From NCBI GenBank assembly GCA_941918925.1, contig OW799237.1, positions 91,175,015 to 91,239,014 of the forward strand: a stretch of DNA of 64,000 bases. Direction: 5' to 3'. Below the pieces are notes generated by a model. It made no database searches and was not told the origin of the DNA. It saw only the letters and a program-made list of their open reading frames with translations. The stretch's first letter is position 1. Each line of letters starts with the position of its first letter. Below are positions 1-11,700 of this stretch, piece after piece. This DNA comes from Phyto melanocephala. Lineage: Eukaryota; Arthropoda; Insecta; Diptera; Rhinophoridae. A program made the position numbers and the translations under genes.

Positions 1-842
1 GTATAGGGCACTTAAATACATAAATTTCACAGTTTTTGTATAATAAAAACATTATACGATTAAAATAATTAAATATTTAATTTAATTTCGTAAGTTTTTT
101 GTTCATGTTTAAATTATTACTTATTTAAACTTACCTAACACTTTACGAATACGTATACTTTTGCTGTTCAATTTTACTTGTTTATTTTATTAAAGTTTTT
201 TTTTCATGTCTGTTGTCACCGTTTAATTTTGGAGACTTGAAAACCTACACGCGCAGGTTTATGTTACTTGAGTTGTTCCCGTACAAGAATACGGGAATTG
301 TAGTTGTTTGTGTTAAATAAAGTTTTCGTAATACATATGCTTCACACATTAACAACTACAATGTATGGTTGAGCAGCGGTAGCTGTTTGTTGTCTGATCA
401 TTGACAACAACTTATAATAAATACAAAGCCATTGAAGATAATAGTTTTTATTTTTTCGTAAGTTTACGCAGTTATGGTTGTGTGTTATTTTTCAAACAAA
501 TGAAAAACTCCATCAAATACAATTACAACAACTAGAAAAGCAAATGCTATAATTTATTGTTGGTTTCCGTTTAATTTCTATTGCTAGTTGTAAGTATGAT
601 ACCTGACAATTGTTGATGCTCCCTAGCTACCATAAATTTGTACCTTTATGAAAATATGTACATTTTTTGAAATAAAGGTAGTCCATTTTTTAATATGGAA
701 ACTAAAGAAAAAAAGAAATCACTAAATGGGACTACCTGCTATTTCTAGAGGCCGAGCCAAGCTTTTATTTTTAGGCTCTATTTGTTGAATATATATATTT
801 TTTTAATTTTTTTTTTTAAACATAATAAAATTTCTATAAATA
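1..842. other. AT-rich non-coding stretch
   Basis: No coding or RNA gene is seen. Two short hairpins lie close together at about 238-260 (arms aaacct/aggttt) and 277-297 (arms ttcccgta/tacgggaa). They are too short to assign a function. Confidence 0.5.
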
Positions 843-844
843 TA

Positions 845-1191
845 CAGTCGTGTCTGGATATAGTGAACACCCGATATAGTAAACATCCCTATATAGGTAT
901 AGTGAACACCAAAATTATTGCATGGATTACTCTAAATATTGAAAAACTCTAATAGTGAACAAAATTTTGAAAACAACTTCAACAACAATTCTTTTATTAA
1001 ACTTAAATAAGTATGTACATATATTTTCTTTTTTGTACAAATTGTTTCTAATCAGCTATTGCATTTACATGTATGTATTTTTAGTAAATAAAACGAGTTT
1101 TTAAACAAAAATGTCAACCTTGATATAGAGAACAGCCTGGATACTATGAACAAGTTTGCAAAAATTAGTTCACTATATCCAGACACGACTG
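845..1191. mobile_element. 347-bp TA-flanked MITE, pogo/Tc1-like termini
   Basis: The ends form a perfect 24-bp terminal inverted repeat beginning CAGTCGTGTCTGGATATAGT. TA dinucleotides flank both ends (843-844 and 1192-1193), the target duplication of the Tc1/mariner/pogo superfamily. Just inside the ends the GATATAGTGAAC motif recurs in degenerate form. There is no transposase, so it is non-autonomous. The superfamily is inferred from the CAG terminus and the TA duplication only. Confidence 0.8.
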
Positions 1192-1195
1192 TATA

Positions 1196-1851
1196 TCATA
1201 ATAAAAAATAAATTTTCAATGTGTGTTTGCATGTTTGTATGTTTGTTTGTGCTTTATAGACGGTTAAACGGCTGGACCGATTTCCTTGAAATTTTCATAG
1301 AATCTTTCTGTATGTCTGGAAGGAACTATAGGCTATACTTTGGTTCGAAATTGTAAGTCGGCGGGGTGCCACGCCCTATTAAAGAATAAGTATTAAATAT
1401 TATATATCACGAAAGTTAATGCAGGTAGAGTCTTCTAATTAAGTACGGTAAACTTTGACATCCACACAAACATTAGGGTAAAAAATGGGCTTATTTGCAA
1501 TAGTAGGCGTGGCCACATGAATTGAATACTAAAATTCGTATATTTGGAAAACGATATCAATTAGAGTAGTAAAATTTTGCATGAGCAACTTTGACACCCA
1601 AATGAACATTTAGGCAAGAAATGGGTGCATTATCAATAGTGGGCGTGGCCCTACCATATGAATTAAATACTAAAATTCGTGTATCTGGAAAACGATATCG
1701 ATTAGAGTACTAAAATTTTGCAAAATCAACTTTGATATTCAAATAAACATTTATGGAAAAAATGGGTGCATTAACAATAGTGGGCGTGGCACCTGCCATA
1801 TGAATTAAATACTAAAATTTGGGGTAGCGAAGCACACCGGGTATTAGCTAG
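1196..1851 (+). mobile_element. Helitron-like non-autonomous element
   Basis: The element starts with TC (1196-1197) after an A and ends with CTAG (1848-1851) before a T, as expected for Helitron insertion between A and T. The last 30 bases (GCGAAGCACACCGGGTATTA then GCTAG) resemble the 3' ends of short Helitrons in insects. The interior holds about 2.3 tandem copies of a 136-141-bp unit, marked by GGCGTGGC at about 1506, 1642 and 1783. No Rep/helicase gene is present. It begins only four bases after the MITE at 845-1191. Confidence 0.6.
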
Positions 1852-2597
1852 TAATTACATAAATAAAGACATTTTTTTAAATTTAAATTTTACTAAAAAT
1901 TCAGTATCGTTAAAAAGAATTTCTACACAACTTTGTATTAAAATTAAGAGAACTTAGTTTATCGAATTTTTATATATATATTTTTTTTTATTGTAGCTTA
2001 TTTAAATATCCGTTAGATACACACAATAAACGTACTGTCCAGCCATAAATGTTTGGGCAAAAACAAAAATAATTTTTTTTTCTTTTCACTTTTGAATCGC
2101 ATATAAGTAATAACATCATATTCGTAATACTTAGTTGGGGACAAACATGAAACAGCTGAAAGATAAAAGGGAAACCGAACTGACATTTTGTAATGTGTAG
2201 GGCATGTATTTATTCTTGTGAATCGCTTACAACAAATACATACGTACACACTTAATTTATTATAGTCACTATGATTAAAATACAACAAATGCAAATTTCC
2301 ACAATTTATTAAGAGAAACAAAACTACGAGGAATGTGATGGTGATGTTGAAGATCATCGTATCTCGTAGATTCACGTTCAAAATTTGCTTTGCAGTTTTT
2401 TATTTGTTGAATATTTTTCTTTATAGTTGGCGTTTATTTTATGTCATGTGTGTATTTTAATTTCTTATTTTGTATGTATTTAGGTTTGGGATACATTTTA
2501 GTTGTTGTTATTGCAGTTTTATTAGCAACCGGTGTTGCCACAAGTAACATATAAAAAAACTAAATCAAACATAGAAACAGGTAGAAAATAACCAATA
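1852..2597. other. AT-rich non-coding stretch
   Basis: A minus-strand open frame of about 120 codons (2013-2381) has an unusual, low-complexity composition and no recognisable domain, so I do not call it a gene. Nothing else is supported. Confidence 0.4.
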
Positions 2598-3184
2598 GCC
2601 TTTTTACACTTCGTCGTTCGTAAATTATTGTGTTCTATGTGACACATAAAACCTTTACATATAGAACACAATTATTTACGAACGACGACTTGCTCACATC
2701 TTTCATCAAATCAACAAGATGTTAACATCTCCCCCTATGAATTGTACGTGTTTGTGTGTCAACATTTTTCAACATCTTTTAAAGATGTTCCTCACTTATT
2801 TCGTTCCACTCAACATCTTTCGATTATTATAGTGTCTTCACTAGAAATTGCTGTAAAAAATACATACCATCACTAGAAGCAAATTATAAGCGCAAAAAAA
2901 AAATACATTCAATGAGTGGACTTGAAATATATCGTATAGAATAAGATATTTTAATTATTTTCATCCTCTAACAATATTTAACGAAATCTGCACATTGTAA
3001 TAATAATTGCTCTCCAAGGGCAATAATTAATACAATTAATTTTTTTTTAATTTTTATTTGCGCAAACATGTAATATAAATATTATGACAGATGAAGGGTG
3101 AAAGATGTTGCAAATGTAAACAAGCTTGTTTTATTTCAACATCTTTCATGCATTCCGCTAAGATGTGAGTGAGTGTAAAAAGGC
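2598..3184. mobile_element. MITE with internal hairpin and AAGATGTT repeats
   Basis: The ends share a 13-15-bp inverted repeat (GCCTTTTTACACT) flanked by TA. A strong imperfect hairpin lies at about 2610-2690, with arms of roughly 30 bases around GTCGTTCGTAAATTATTGTG. The motif AACATCTTT or its complement occurs at least seven times in both orientations (for example near 2697, 2718, 2775, 2811, 3104 and 3139). No coding capacity. Superfamily uncertain. Confidence 0.65.
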
Positions 3185-4093
3185 TATAACGTCATCAAAA
3201 TAAAACGAAAAACAACTATTTACAAATTTTAAAGTATAAACCTGGCAACACTGATGATTACAACGACAATAAATTCTTTAATGCTGTTGTGAGCTTGCTT
3301 TGATGATGTGAGCCTGTATTTGCAATGGCGATGATTCATCGGTATTAAAAATGAAGCTCTATTCTGTGTGATCTCTAAAGCAGTAGGTGGTATGATAAGT
3401 TGAAGGTTGTATTTGACTTAAAAAAATACATAAATTTATAAGTTTTTTTATCGTATTGAAAAATTTCCAATAGTTATATGAGTATCAAACTATAGTTTTC
3501 CAAAAATCTGGGAAATTTAAGTGAAACAGCCGTACCTGAGTTGCTGGAAGAAAAAAATTAATACTGATTAACACTCCTTTTTTTCTCTACGGTTAGGTGC
3601 TTGAGCTTTGCCTGATCGTATGAATATTACAATTGCTTCTGTCGGCTTGATCTTGCTCGAAAATCCCAGATTTTTTCTAATAAAAATTTAATATTCTTTT
3701 CTAAATTCTTTCGCATGTTATGGTTTCTGTTTATAGTTGTTGTCATGGTATTGATGTACGATTTTAAAACATTAAAAAAGAAAAACTTAGGAATTTGATG
3801 AACTCATTTTATTTAAAAAAGGAGGTTGGTGAAATATAGTTGGGTGGTCAAAGTAGGTGGGTTAATGGAGTCATCACAGGATGGATTAGAGCAATGGTGA
3901 CCATGGATGGGTGGGCGGCTGGAGATAAACAAGCGGACGGGCGGACATAACTAAAAATAATAAAACCGCACATTGAATATAAATCCACTATCTTATATAC
4001 ATCACACGACTTCAAATGTAGGGATTACAAAAATTGCAAAACAAATCAATGCGATTGATTCTTAGATGCAACAGATATGCTGAAACAAATAAA
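3185..4093. other. Non-coding stretch
   Basis: No gene is seen. A G-rich patch at about 3830-3950 contains repeated GGTGG, GGATGG and GCGGACGG units, perhaps a decayed GTCY-type microsatellite in reverse orientation. Confidence 0.35.
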
Positions 4094-4934
4094 GCGTGAT
4101 CCATTTTGAGTTCCCCACTTTTTTAAAGAAAAAAACACAAAAAATTCCAATTTAATGGGGAATGTTTGTTATCATTTGGGAGAACCTTCGTTGGCATTTA
4201 TTTTTTTAAGATTTTGTCTATCATATGTTGGCCGTTGCTACGTCGCAGTTGGTTCATCCGTTGACTGGTAACTGGCGAATGACACGCGTGAAGTTTTCCT
4301 CTAAGACCTGAATCGAAGCGGGTTTGTCTGCATAAACTTTGGACTCTTCTTATCTCCACAGGAAAAAGTCTAATCGTGTGATCTTGGTGGCCAATCGACC
4401 GGCCCAGAACATGAAATTATGCGTTCACCGAAGTGTTCTCTCAATAAATTCATTGATTTATGCGATGTGTGGGAAGTAGCGCCGTCTTGCTGAAGCCAAA
4501 TGCCTTTCAAATTAAGATCTTGACGTAAAATGCGCCAAGTCGTTCCATACGTTAGTCCGAGTTGCTGCGAACGTCGCCGAATCGACTCTCCACGGTCTTC
4601 GTCTACACGCTCAGCTACGGTCGCTATATTTTCTTCACAGCGTGCTGGACGTGGTCTACTCGTTCGAATATTATCCAATTATGAATACTGGGTCTCAAAA
4701 CGGGTGACGTTGTACGCTCAGTAGGCCGATTATTTTGACCATAAGTTGAGCGTTCCACACAGAACGTGAATTTTCGTAATAAAGTTGAACGATTTGTAAA
4801 CGTTGTTCAGGCGTAAGTCTTTCCATTATGAAATGCCAAATAAACAAACAAAAATAACATGACAGCATGACACGACTCACACGTAATCTGTAAAAAAAGG
4901 CTATTGAAAAAAAGTATCTCTACTTGAATCACCC
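4094..4934 (-). pseudogene. Mariner copy A, DD41D type, transposase broken
   Basis: On the minus strand a transposase start (MERLTPEQRLQIVQLYYEN) lies at about 4826. A shifted frame follows with a helix-turn-helix region rich in SIRRRSQQLGL and then the catalytic segment WLQQDGATSHTS. The stretch between the DNA-binding half and QQD, which should carry the first catalytic Asp, is missing. The third Asp sits in LDFFLW after a frame change and is followed by a stop. Spacing from the second to the third Asp is about 41 residues, as in the rosa-type DD41D group. Imperfect inverted ends (gcgtgat near 4094, atcaccc at 4928-4934) give approximate limits. Confidence 0.75.
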
Positions 4935-6247
4935 ATTACAAACAATGCTAGATGTTGTAAAATTGCTAAGTAAGTATACATGAAATAATGGCACTAAACA
5001 CGCCGGATTTTTCTTGGAAGAAGAAGGAAGGAATGGCTCCCAGATACTTGAGAGAACAGATGCGTTATGTTAGAGATGTACAGCCCTAAAATCTTAGAAA
5101 ATTTTAGACTACAAAATGTATAGTGTATGGGGCCTAAAATAAATATTTCAATATGTTTCCAAAGAAATAAAAAATTAATATACCCTACAACATTTTCTTT
5201 GGTGGTTGGTATAAAAAGTAAGGAGTTTTAACAGAGTTTAATATGTCCCGATTTTGGATTGGACATTCTTTAAAACAGATATCAAATATGCACTTTAATT
5301 TTAAAACAAAAGTGAAGCAATGCTACTATTTAACTGTATTTTTTTTGCACTGATTAAAAAAAATTTCAAAGAAAAAGAAGTGTTGCGATTATGAAAACTT
5401 AATTTCTTTATATAGTTACGTGAAGCTGAAATTGAAGAAAATTCAATTTAATAACTGAATTATACACATTTACTTATTTTCTGTGTGCAGGGTAAACAAA
5501 GATCGTTGAATACAAGACAAATGTACTCTTTAGATCTACATATTGCTGTGCATGTGCCTGTCGTTTTTCTTCTCTCTCTTCTTCTTATAATTTATGTGCA
5601 TTCAAGTAAATTTCTTTGAATTGTGTCTACCTTTTGTGGTTACGACTTCTATACAAAGCGATGCCTTAAAGTTTGTTTTTTCATTTCATTTTAGTTTTAT
5701 AAGATACAATTGTATCTTATAGATTTCAGTTTATTTTTTACAACGCATTTTACAGTTTATTTAAATTTAAATTTTTACCACAAGAGAGTTGGAAACAGTA
5801 AAGAGCTTGTTATTCTCTGAGATATAAAACTTAAAGTTAGATTCGATAATAAAAGTTAATTTCAAAAGAGAGATAGCAATAGTTGTAGTAATATTTGTGG
5901 CTTGAGTCTTTGGAACCCAGCAACGAGCACTATCTTTTTGCAACCTTAAGTTTCTTAACAATTTGTTTGCTTCGAGTTTCTTTACGATTTCGTTTTGGTC
6001 TGACGTTGAAGTTCAACTCGTTCTTGTCGTAGTTGTTGGATATAATGAATGTTTCAAATGGTTAGACAAGACCTTGAAATAATTTTCTTTTTTTTTTTTT
6101 ATTTATTTTTATTTTCATTATAACTATTATTATTGTTGTTATTGTTAGTTTTGCCTCTTTATCATGGATTTAAAAGTATGTGTGTATGAAATTTTATTGT
6201 TAGTCTGTTTGTTGGTTTGTTTTCAAAGTGCACGATTTGTAAAATTA
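4935..6247. other. AT-rich non-coding stretch
   Basis: No gene or structured repeat is recognised. It is the left flank of the LTR element and ends in the TTCA target site. Confidence 0.4.
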
Positions 6248-6251
6248 TTCA
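6248..6251. repeat. Target-site duplication, left (TTCA)
   Basis: TTCA precedes the left LTR, and the same four bases follow the right LTR at 14768-14771. A 4-bp duplication is typical of gypsy-type integrases. Confidence 0.9.
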
Positions 6252-6731
6252 AGTTAAGGATTTTCGCGGGATCGACTCGAAAAAAATATAATTTCCTAGA
6301 GCGCTCCGACTGCGCTCAATCAAACAATCAACGTTTTAAATTTTAAATATTTTATTTAATATTTGTTTTATCAAAATTAATTTCTTAACTCAATTAATTT
6401 ATTATTCATTTACTCAAATTTAATTTCTTAACTTAATTAATTTCTTATTTATTTAATCTAAATTAATTCTGTCAACTTCACGATTCCGACACACGACTAA
6501 GACTGCCATCAACACGCGCTGGCCAAAAGCAGCAAACCGCAGCTTGTCCGCAGAACACGTTGCACAACCAAGTGTGTGCCGACACAGCAATTTGATGGGA
6601 ACTGCTATTAATGCAGTTTCACGGGTGACACTTGAGAAGTATCAAGTTTCGTCTGCGTATTTTGACTGCATACAATTTGGCAAGCGTGTGAATGAATTTG
6701 TGCCTACTCAGCAAAGTCGGTATTTCTAACT
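6252..6731 (-). repeat. 3' LTR, 480 bp
   Basis: In element direction it runs from AGTTAG to TTAACT and matches 14288-14767 base for base as far as I can read. It holds the last codons and stop of env. Its U3/R part is of mixed composition. The downstream part is AT-rich with two diverged copies of a roughly 45-bp unit (TTAATTTCTTAA...) and several AATAAA-like polyadenylation signals. I see no clear TATA box, and errantivirus LTRs often rely on an initiator instead. Confidence 0.95.
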
Positions 6732-8236
6732 CCTCCCTCCTTAAATGTCTGCGTCCCGCTGACCGATAGATTAGAGGATGATGGTAAGGTAGGCGATATC
6801 ATGACTGTAGGAAGATTTAATTTCCTGGTGAATTGGTACCACAGGATTGCAACACAAAGTCCTATTAAAGATGCTGTCCCCAAGTTTATGCCGATAGTGC
6901 TTTTAAGTGCAGTTGTGAGATGTTTCAGACGGTCCGTATTGCTTAGGCTGATTTCGTGAACGTACTCTATGTCGACCGACAAGTCCCTTGAAGTTATATT
7001 AGATAGCACTGGAGGTAATGCCTGCGTTTTCCTCAGAGAGGTACTTGTGTATGTTTGATTATTGACCAATATAGTCTCGTTGAAAAGTTGGAGGATGTAT
7101 GTACCGTTTAAGTGGTCAACTTGGCCATCATGCCTGACAGACCCGTGAAAATTTGTCAGATAGATTGTGTCGTCAGTTATTGCGTCGACTATAACCTCCT
7201 TATTTATGCGGTACTTGCATTTTGCCGCCCCGCCCTTCAGGATTCGCGGAACGCAACTATCCTCTGCTAGTACTGTTAGAGATGACCCTTGGCAAATCGT
7301 TGAGTTGTTTATGGAAAGACAGCTCTTGGTTACTGCAAAAGTTTCGCGTTCATTAATCAGCACCTTGTCAAAGTTTAGGTCGATTTGTCTCTCGTTGAAA
7401 ATAGCAGCTTTTGTAATGAGTAAGTTGTAAACTTCCTTCTTCAGCTTTGGCATTGATAAAATATACAAGAGTAACGATCCATTCGTATATACGGATGGAG
7501 TACCGTATTCTATGGCCTCTACTGCATTGCCATATGGTAGTGTTTCTAGCTCATCGATGAGCCTGTTGACTTCGGCTTGATTCAATAAGTTTGTGTTGAT
7601 TATGCCACTCTTCGCCATTTGACATGCTCTAATAATCTCGTTTACCTCATCTTTCAAGATTATTACATGGTTTATAGCATTCTGCTGTATCTGGTTAGCT
7701 TCTCTCCCACTAGTTATGTTATTTATTCTGTTTATTACGTTGTTTGTTTTCTTTACCAAATCGTTCATAGCACGTTGGAGTTCTCTATTCACCTTATATT
7801 GTTCGTTGTTGTTAGTGATTATTTCTTCTTGGCTCTTGACAATCGTGCTCCAGTCAACTGCATCTGGGTTTCCAGCAACCCATTTCCAGGCTGAACCGAT
7901 CCAGTCAATTGATCGAGGTGATCGTATCTTGGGGCTTCTTAGTTCATCTAAATGTTGCTTAATTTGTGTCATGTAGTGTTGCAATGTTTCTTTGGCTTCA
8001 CCTGGGGGCACAAGGTTGTGGATCGCGGCCGAAATATTGTTGGCCGCGGTTACATACTCGTCAAGTTCAATAACGTGTACCAGCTTAAAGTTGCCATTAA
8101 CAATCCATGCGTTGCCGAGTTTTAGAGTGACAATTGGTGTGTCGTAGCGGTAGATCTTGGACCCAGAGGCGCTTAGCGCTAATGCTATTCTAAGGGTGTT
8201 AGGAAAATTAATTATTTGTATTCTAGGTTTAGTCAA
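6704..8236 (-). CDS. env: Envelope (Env) protein, errantivirus F-like
   Basis: An open frame of 510 codons from the first TTG; a stop lies just upstream, so there is no in-frame ATG. In gypsy-like elements Env is made from a spliced subgenomic RNA that brings its own start, and that is likely here. A weakly hydrophobic stretch near residues 9-24 may be part of a signal peptide. RSPR at 105-108 fits a furin-type cleavage site, and the following Trp/Gly-rich segment resembles the fusion peptide of insect F-like envelopes. Residues 130-215 are helical and Asn/Gln-rich, suiting a heptad region. Four cysteines lie near 306-340, and a hydrophobic anchor spans about 446-468 before a short tail. The frame runs through the polypurine tract and ends inside the 3' LTR. 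Predicted role is membrane fusion. No frame break is visible; functionality is untested. Confidence 0.9.
   Translation of the reverse strand: MTKPRIQIINFPNTLRIALALSASGSKIYRYDTPIVTLKLGNAWIVNGNFKLVHVIELDEYVTAANNISAAIHNLVPPGEAKETLQHYMTQIKQHLDELRSPKIRSPRSIDWIGSAWKWVAGNPDAVDWSTIVKSQEEIITNNNEQYKVNRELQRAMNDLVKKTNNVINRINNITSGREANQIQQNAINHVIILKDEVNEIIRACQMAKSGIINTNLLNQAEVNRLIDELETLPYGNAVEAIEYGTPSVYTNGSLLLYILSMPKLKKEVYNLLITKAAIFNERQIDLNFDKVLINERETFAVTKSCLSINNSTICQGSSLTVLAEDSCVPRILKGGAAKCKYRINKEVIVDAITDDTIYLTNFHGSVRHDGQVDHLNGTYILQLFNETILVNNQTYTSTSLRKTQALPPVLSNITSRDLSVDIEYVHEISLSNTDRLKHLTTALKSTIGINLGTASLIGLCVAILWYQFTRKLNLPTVMISPTLPSSSNLSVSGTQTFKEGGVRNTDFAE
6732..6742 (-). other. Polypurine tract
   Basis: In element direction AAGGAGGGAGG lies directly before the AGTTAG start of the 3' LTR, the expected place for plus-strand DNA priming. 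It is also coding sequence, since it encodes part of the Env tail. Confidence 0.9.
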
Positions 8237-8262
8237 TCTTTACATGTGACAAAGAAAAAAAA
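8237..8262 (-). promoter_or_regulatory. Candidate env splice acceptor
   Basis: In element direction a run of about 14 T residues and CTTTGTCACATGTAA precede an AG at 8239-8238. The exon would start at 8237, one base before the first open Env codon. A second AG lies 16 bases further on in CCTAG. This fits the spliced env mRNA of gypsy-like elements. The donor was not identified with confidence. Confidence 0.45.
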
Positions 8263-8752
8263 AAAATTTATATTATAATAGTGTTAGTAACAATATTCTT
8301 TAGATATTTGTTTTTATATCAGTAATGACTTATCTTTATTTTAATAGCGATAATTTGTATTATTTCTTTTTCTTTCTTTCCTTTCTCAGCCTACCCTTTT
8401 CCATTATTTATTAGGTTATTAATTCATTAATTTTTGATTTTTTTTTTTTTTTTATAATTCTGCATCCGCCAGGTTGCGTTCAATCTAATGGTTCACTCGG
8501 AACACTGGACTAATGTTCCTATGCTGTGCCGCCATCGCGTCTGTAAGCCTTGACGCAATTCGTCATGGCACAGAATCGGCGCATAGCCCAAAGATTGCTG
8601 AACCGGTCATGATGTTCTCTATATTGCGTTATATTCAATTGTGTGTTATCATTTTTATAAGATTATTGTTAGGGGTTTAATGGCTTTTCGGTATATATTT
8701 CTTACTTCTAATTTCCTTTCTAGTAATTGAGCAAGTGGAAACGATCAAATAC
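8263..8752 (-). other. pol-env spacer
   Basis: About 490 bases between the pol stop and the putative env acceptor. It includes a T/A homopolymer-rich part (8380-8455) and a part of more balanced composition (8460-8620). No long frame is present. It may contribute to the env splice region. Confidence 0.6.
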
Positions 8753-11700
8753 TTAGTGCTTTTTTTGTGGTGTCAAAAATTTAATATTTTTTATATGTGC
8801 CTTGTGAATTCTTCTCCCGCTGGCCGTTAACAATGTAACCCTATTATCCTTTTCTACTAATTCCCTTTTATACAGTGGTTTGCCCTTTCCCTTAATCCTT
8901 TTATCAACTACGAACACGACATCCCCCTTTTTATATTTCCTAGGGGAATTCCTGCGCCTATTATTTCTCTTATTTCTCCCAATGACATTTTTCCTGATTA
9001 GACCCCTAAGATCCTTATTAATTCTCGAGCGTGCTGTCAGTAAGCTATCATAGTCAGATGTCTGAATGCGATTGAAAAATATGTCGCTTGGTCTTTTCCC
9101 GGTGACTGAGTGTATCGTATTATTATACTTATCAACCGAAACATATATCAGTTCGCGTACACTCAGCTCAGGTTTTTCCATCTTCAGGCAACGGTATATT
9201 TCTATTATAGTGGAATGGAGCCTTTCCACTTGTCCGTTGACCTCACTTCGCTGTGATGGCGTCAAATATAGTTTTATTCCTAGGCTACGGATGAAGTTAG
9301 CTATCAGAGGACTTATGAAGCTTTTCTCATTGTCAGTGACAAGTATTTTCGGGATGGTAAAATAATGAAGTATCTTAACAAGTTTTTCCCTGATATTAAG
9401 TAATGATCGGTCACTGATATGGAAGAATTTCGAAAATTTAGAAAATTTGTCAATTACAGAAATAAACTTTTGATCCTGGATTTCCATAATATCCATATGC
9501 AATATTTCGCAAGGTAATTTCGGTATAGGTGTTTCCTGGTGTTGGGGCTTAGATGGGTTTCTATCATATTTATTGGTGTGGCAGGTTTCACAATTGGCGA
9601 CGTATTTCTTAATTTCGGCGTACATACAGGGGAAGTAGTATTTCTCAAGTAGTTGGCTCTTGTTTTCCTTGGCATTTCGATGCGCTCTTCGATGTTCTTT
9701 CTCAATTATACGGAACCTTACTTCAGGCGAGGTGACGTCTTCCACTTCTTTTTGTGTGATCCTTATCTTGTAATTAGAAAAATGGTTAACATAGAGATTC
9801 TGGAGGAGATTAAGATAACATTCAGGAATTTTTATTCCGTTGATTACATTTGGGTTTAATTTCGTTTTAAGAATTTCTGTTATCTTTTCCTCGTCCCAAC
9901 TGGGAAGTGAAACATAGTGTCTTGCAACCCCCTTATGTGGGGTTTCATATGATTCCAGATGATTTCCATTCCTGATTACTATCTGATTTTTGAAGACGTT
10001 TATGGGTGCTTCTACGTGTGGGATGAGTTCTGACGAATCCTGATCGGCACTGTGCATGGTTTCACTAGTTGATGCGCTGTCATCTGAAGGTTTTCCTTCT
10101 GATGCAGTTCTTGTATCTTCTGTTCCGCGTTCGCTAGCTGTTTCTGTGGACGATCCGCTAAGATGATTCACGGACGATTGCAGTCTAGAGAGAGCATCTG
10201 CCACCGAATTCGTTCTACCAGGTTTATAGAACAATTCGTGATTATACTCCTCAATGCGCGCTTTCCATCTCTTCAACTTGGCATTGAAATTCCTGTTACC
10301 TAAGGCATAGGTAAGAGGTTGATGGTCTGTGTAGATTTTTATCTTTTTTGCGCCATACAAATAGTTTCGAAGATTGTCCAGTGCCCATACTATTGCCAAC
10401 ATTTCTTTCTCATTCGTGGCATAATTCTCCTCCGTCTTACTCAATGAACGAGAGATGAATGCAATTGGCTTGTCCTTACCAATTACTCCCTGGGAGAGAA
10501 CAGCGCCGATAGCGTAATTAGATGCATCTGTCGTAAGGTTGAATGGTTCATTAAAATCAGGGAAGGACAGTATCTCTGCAGTTGTTAGCAGAGTCTTCAA
10601 TTTCTCGAACGCCAAAATTGCGTCCTCATCAAGCGTCACGGGCACCTTGTTCGACTGCGAAGCTTTGACCTGGGCATTGGCACCTCTTGTAAGGTTCGTA
10701 AGTGGTTTCGCCACCTTTGCATAGTCTCTGATAAAACGGCGATAGTACGACGTCATCCCCAGAAATCCCTTTAGTTGTTTCAAAGTAGTGGGTGGCGATA
10801 ATTTTTCAATTGCCGACACTTTTTTACTGTCTGGCCTAATACCTTCGGCTCCTACAAGATAACCCAGGTATTCCACTTCGGTGCGCATGAAATGTGTTTT
10901 TTCCAAATTAACCTTCAGCCCTGCTGATTCTAGTACATCAAAGATAGTTATAACGTTGTTCCAATGGTCCTCTTCACTTTTCCCAAAGATGATTATGTCG
11001 TCGATGTACACGTAACAGATTTTACCTATAAGCTCTTTTAATACATCGTCTATCATTCTTTGGAAGATAGCGGGGGCGTTCTTAAGACCAAAAGGAAGTC
11101 TCAAGAATTCAAATTTCCCATTCATGGTCGAAAATGCAGTCTTCGGGACATCTGATTTTTTCATTGGGATTTGGTGGAATCCTGAAGTGAGATCCACAGT
11201 TGTAAAATATTTCGCATCACCTAAGCTAGCTAGCGTTGTGTTTATGTCAGGAATGGGGTATGTGTCTGGGATTGTCACCGCGTTTAACCTTTTAAAGTCT
11301 ACCACCATTCGGTATTGTTTTTCCCCGTTTGGCTTGGGTTTTTTTGGTACCACCCAAATCGGAGAATTGTAAGGGCTCTTTGATGGTTGAATTATTCCTT
11401 CAGATAATAATTCCTTCACCTGTCGTTCCACTTCCTCACGCATCGGTGCTGGATATGGATAGCTCTTTACATAGATAGGCTCATCGGTTGTGGTTCTGAT
11501 CTCTGCGCGGACACTGGTCGTTATTGCTTGTTTGTTGTCAAGCGGTCCGAATAGCTCCGCGTATCTTCTAATAATTCCATCTATCCTTCCTTTGGTCTTC
11601 ACACATGTTGTATCATCGGCGAGATAATTCAAATTCATACAATATTTTTCCTGGATTGGTACTTCCACATTTTCCTTAATTACTAAAACGTTGTTTTTGC

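Noticed and set aside
2013..2381. 122-codon minus-strand frame with a hydrophobic N-terminus
   Set aside because: AT-driven composition, no domain, lysine and leucine runs from homopolymers. It looks like a chance frame.
6544..6729. 61-codon frame present twice (also 14580-14765)
   Set aside because: Lies inside the LTRs on the strand opposite the element and is duplicated only because the LTR is. No sign of coding.
7167..11372. Several plus-strand frames of 60-99 codons
   Set aside because: Antisense shadows of env and pol.
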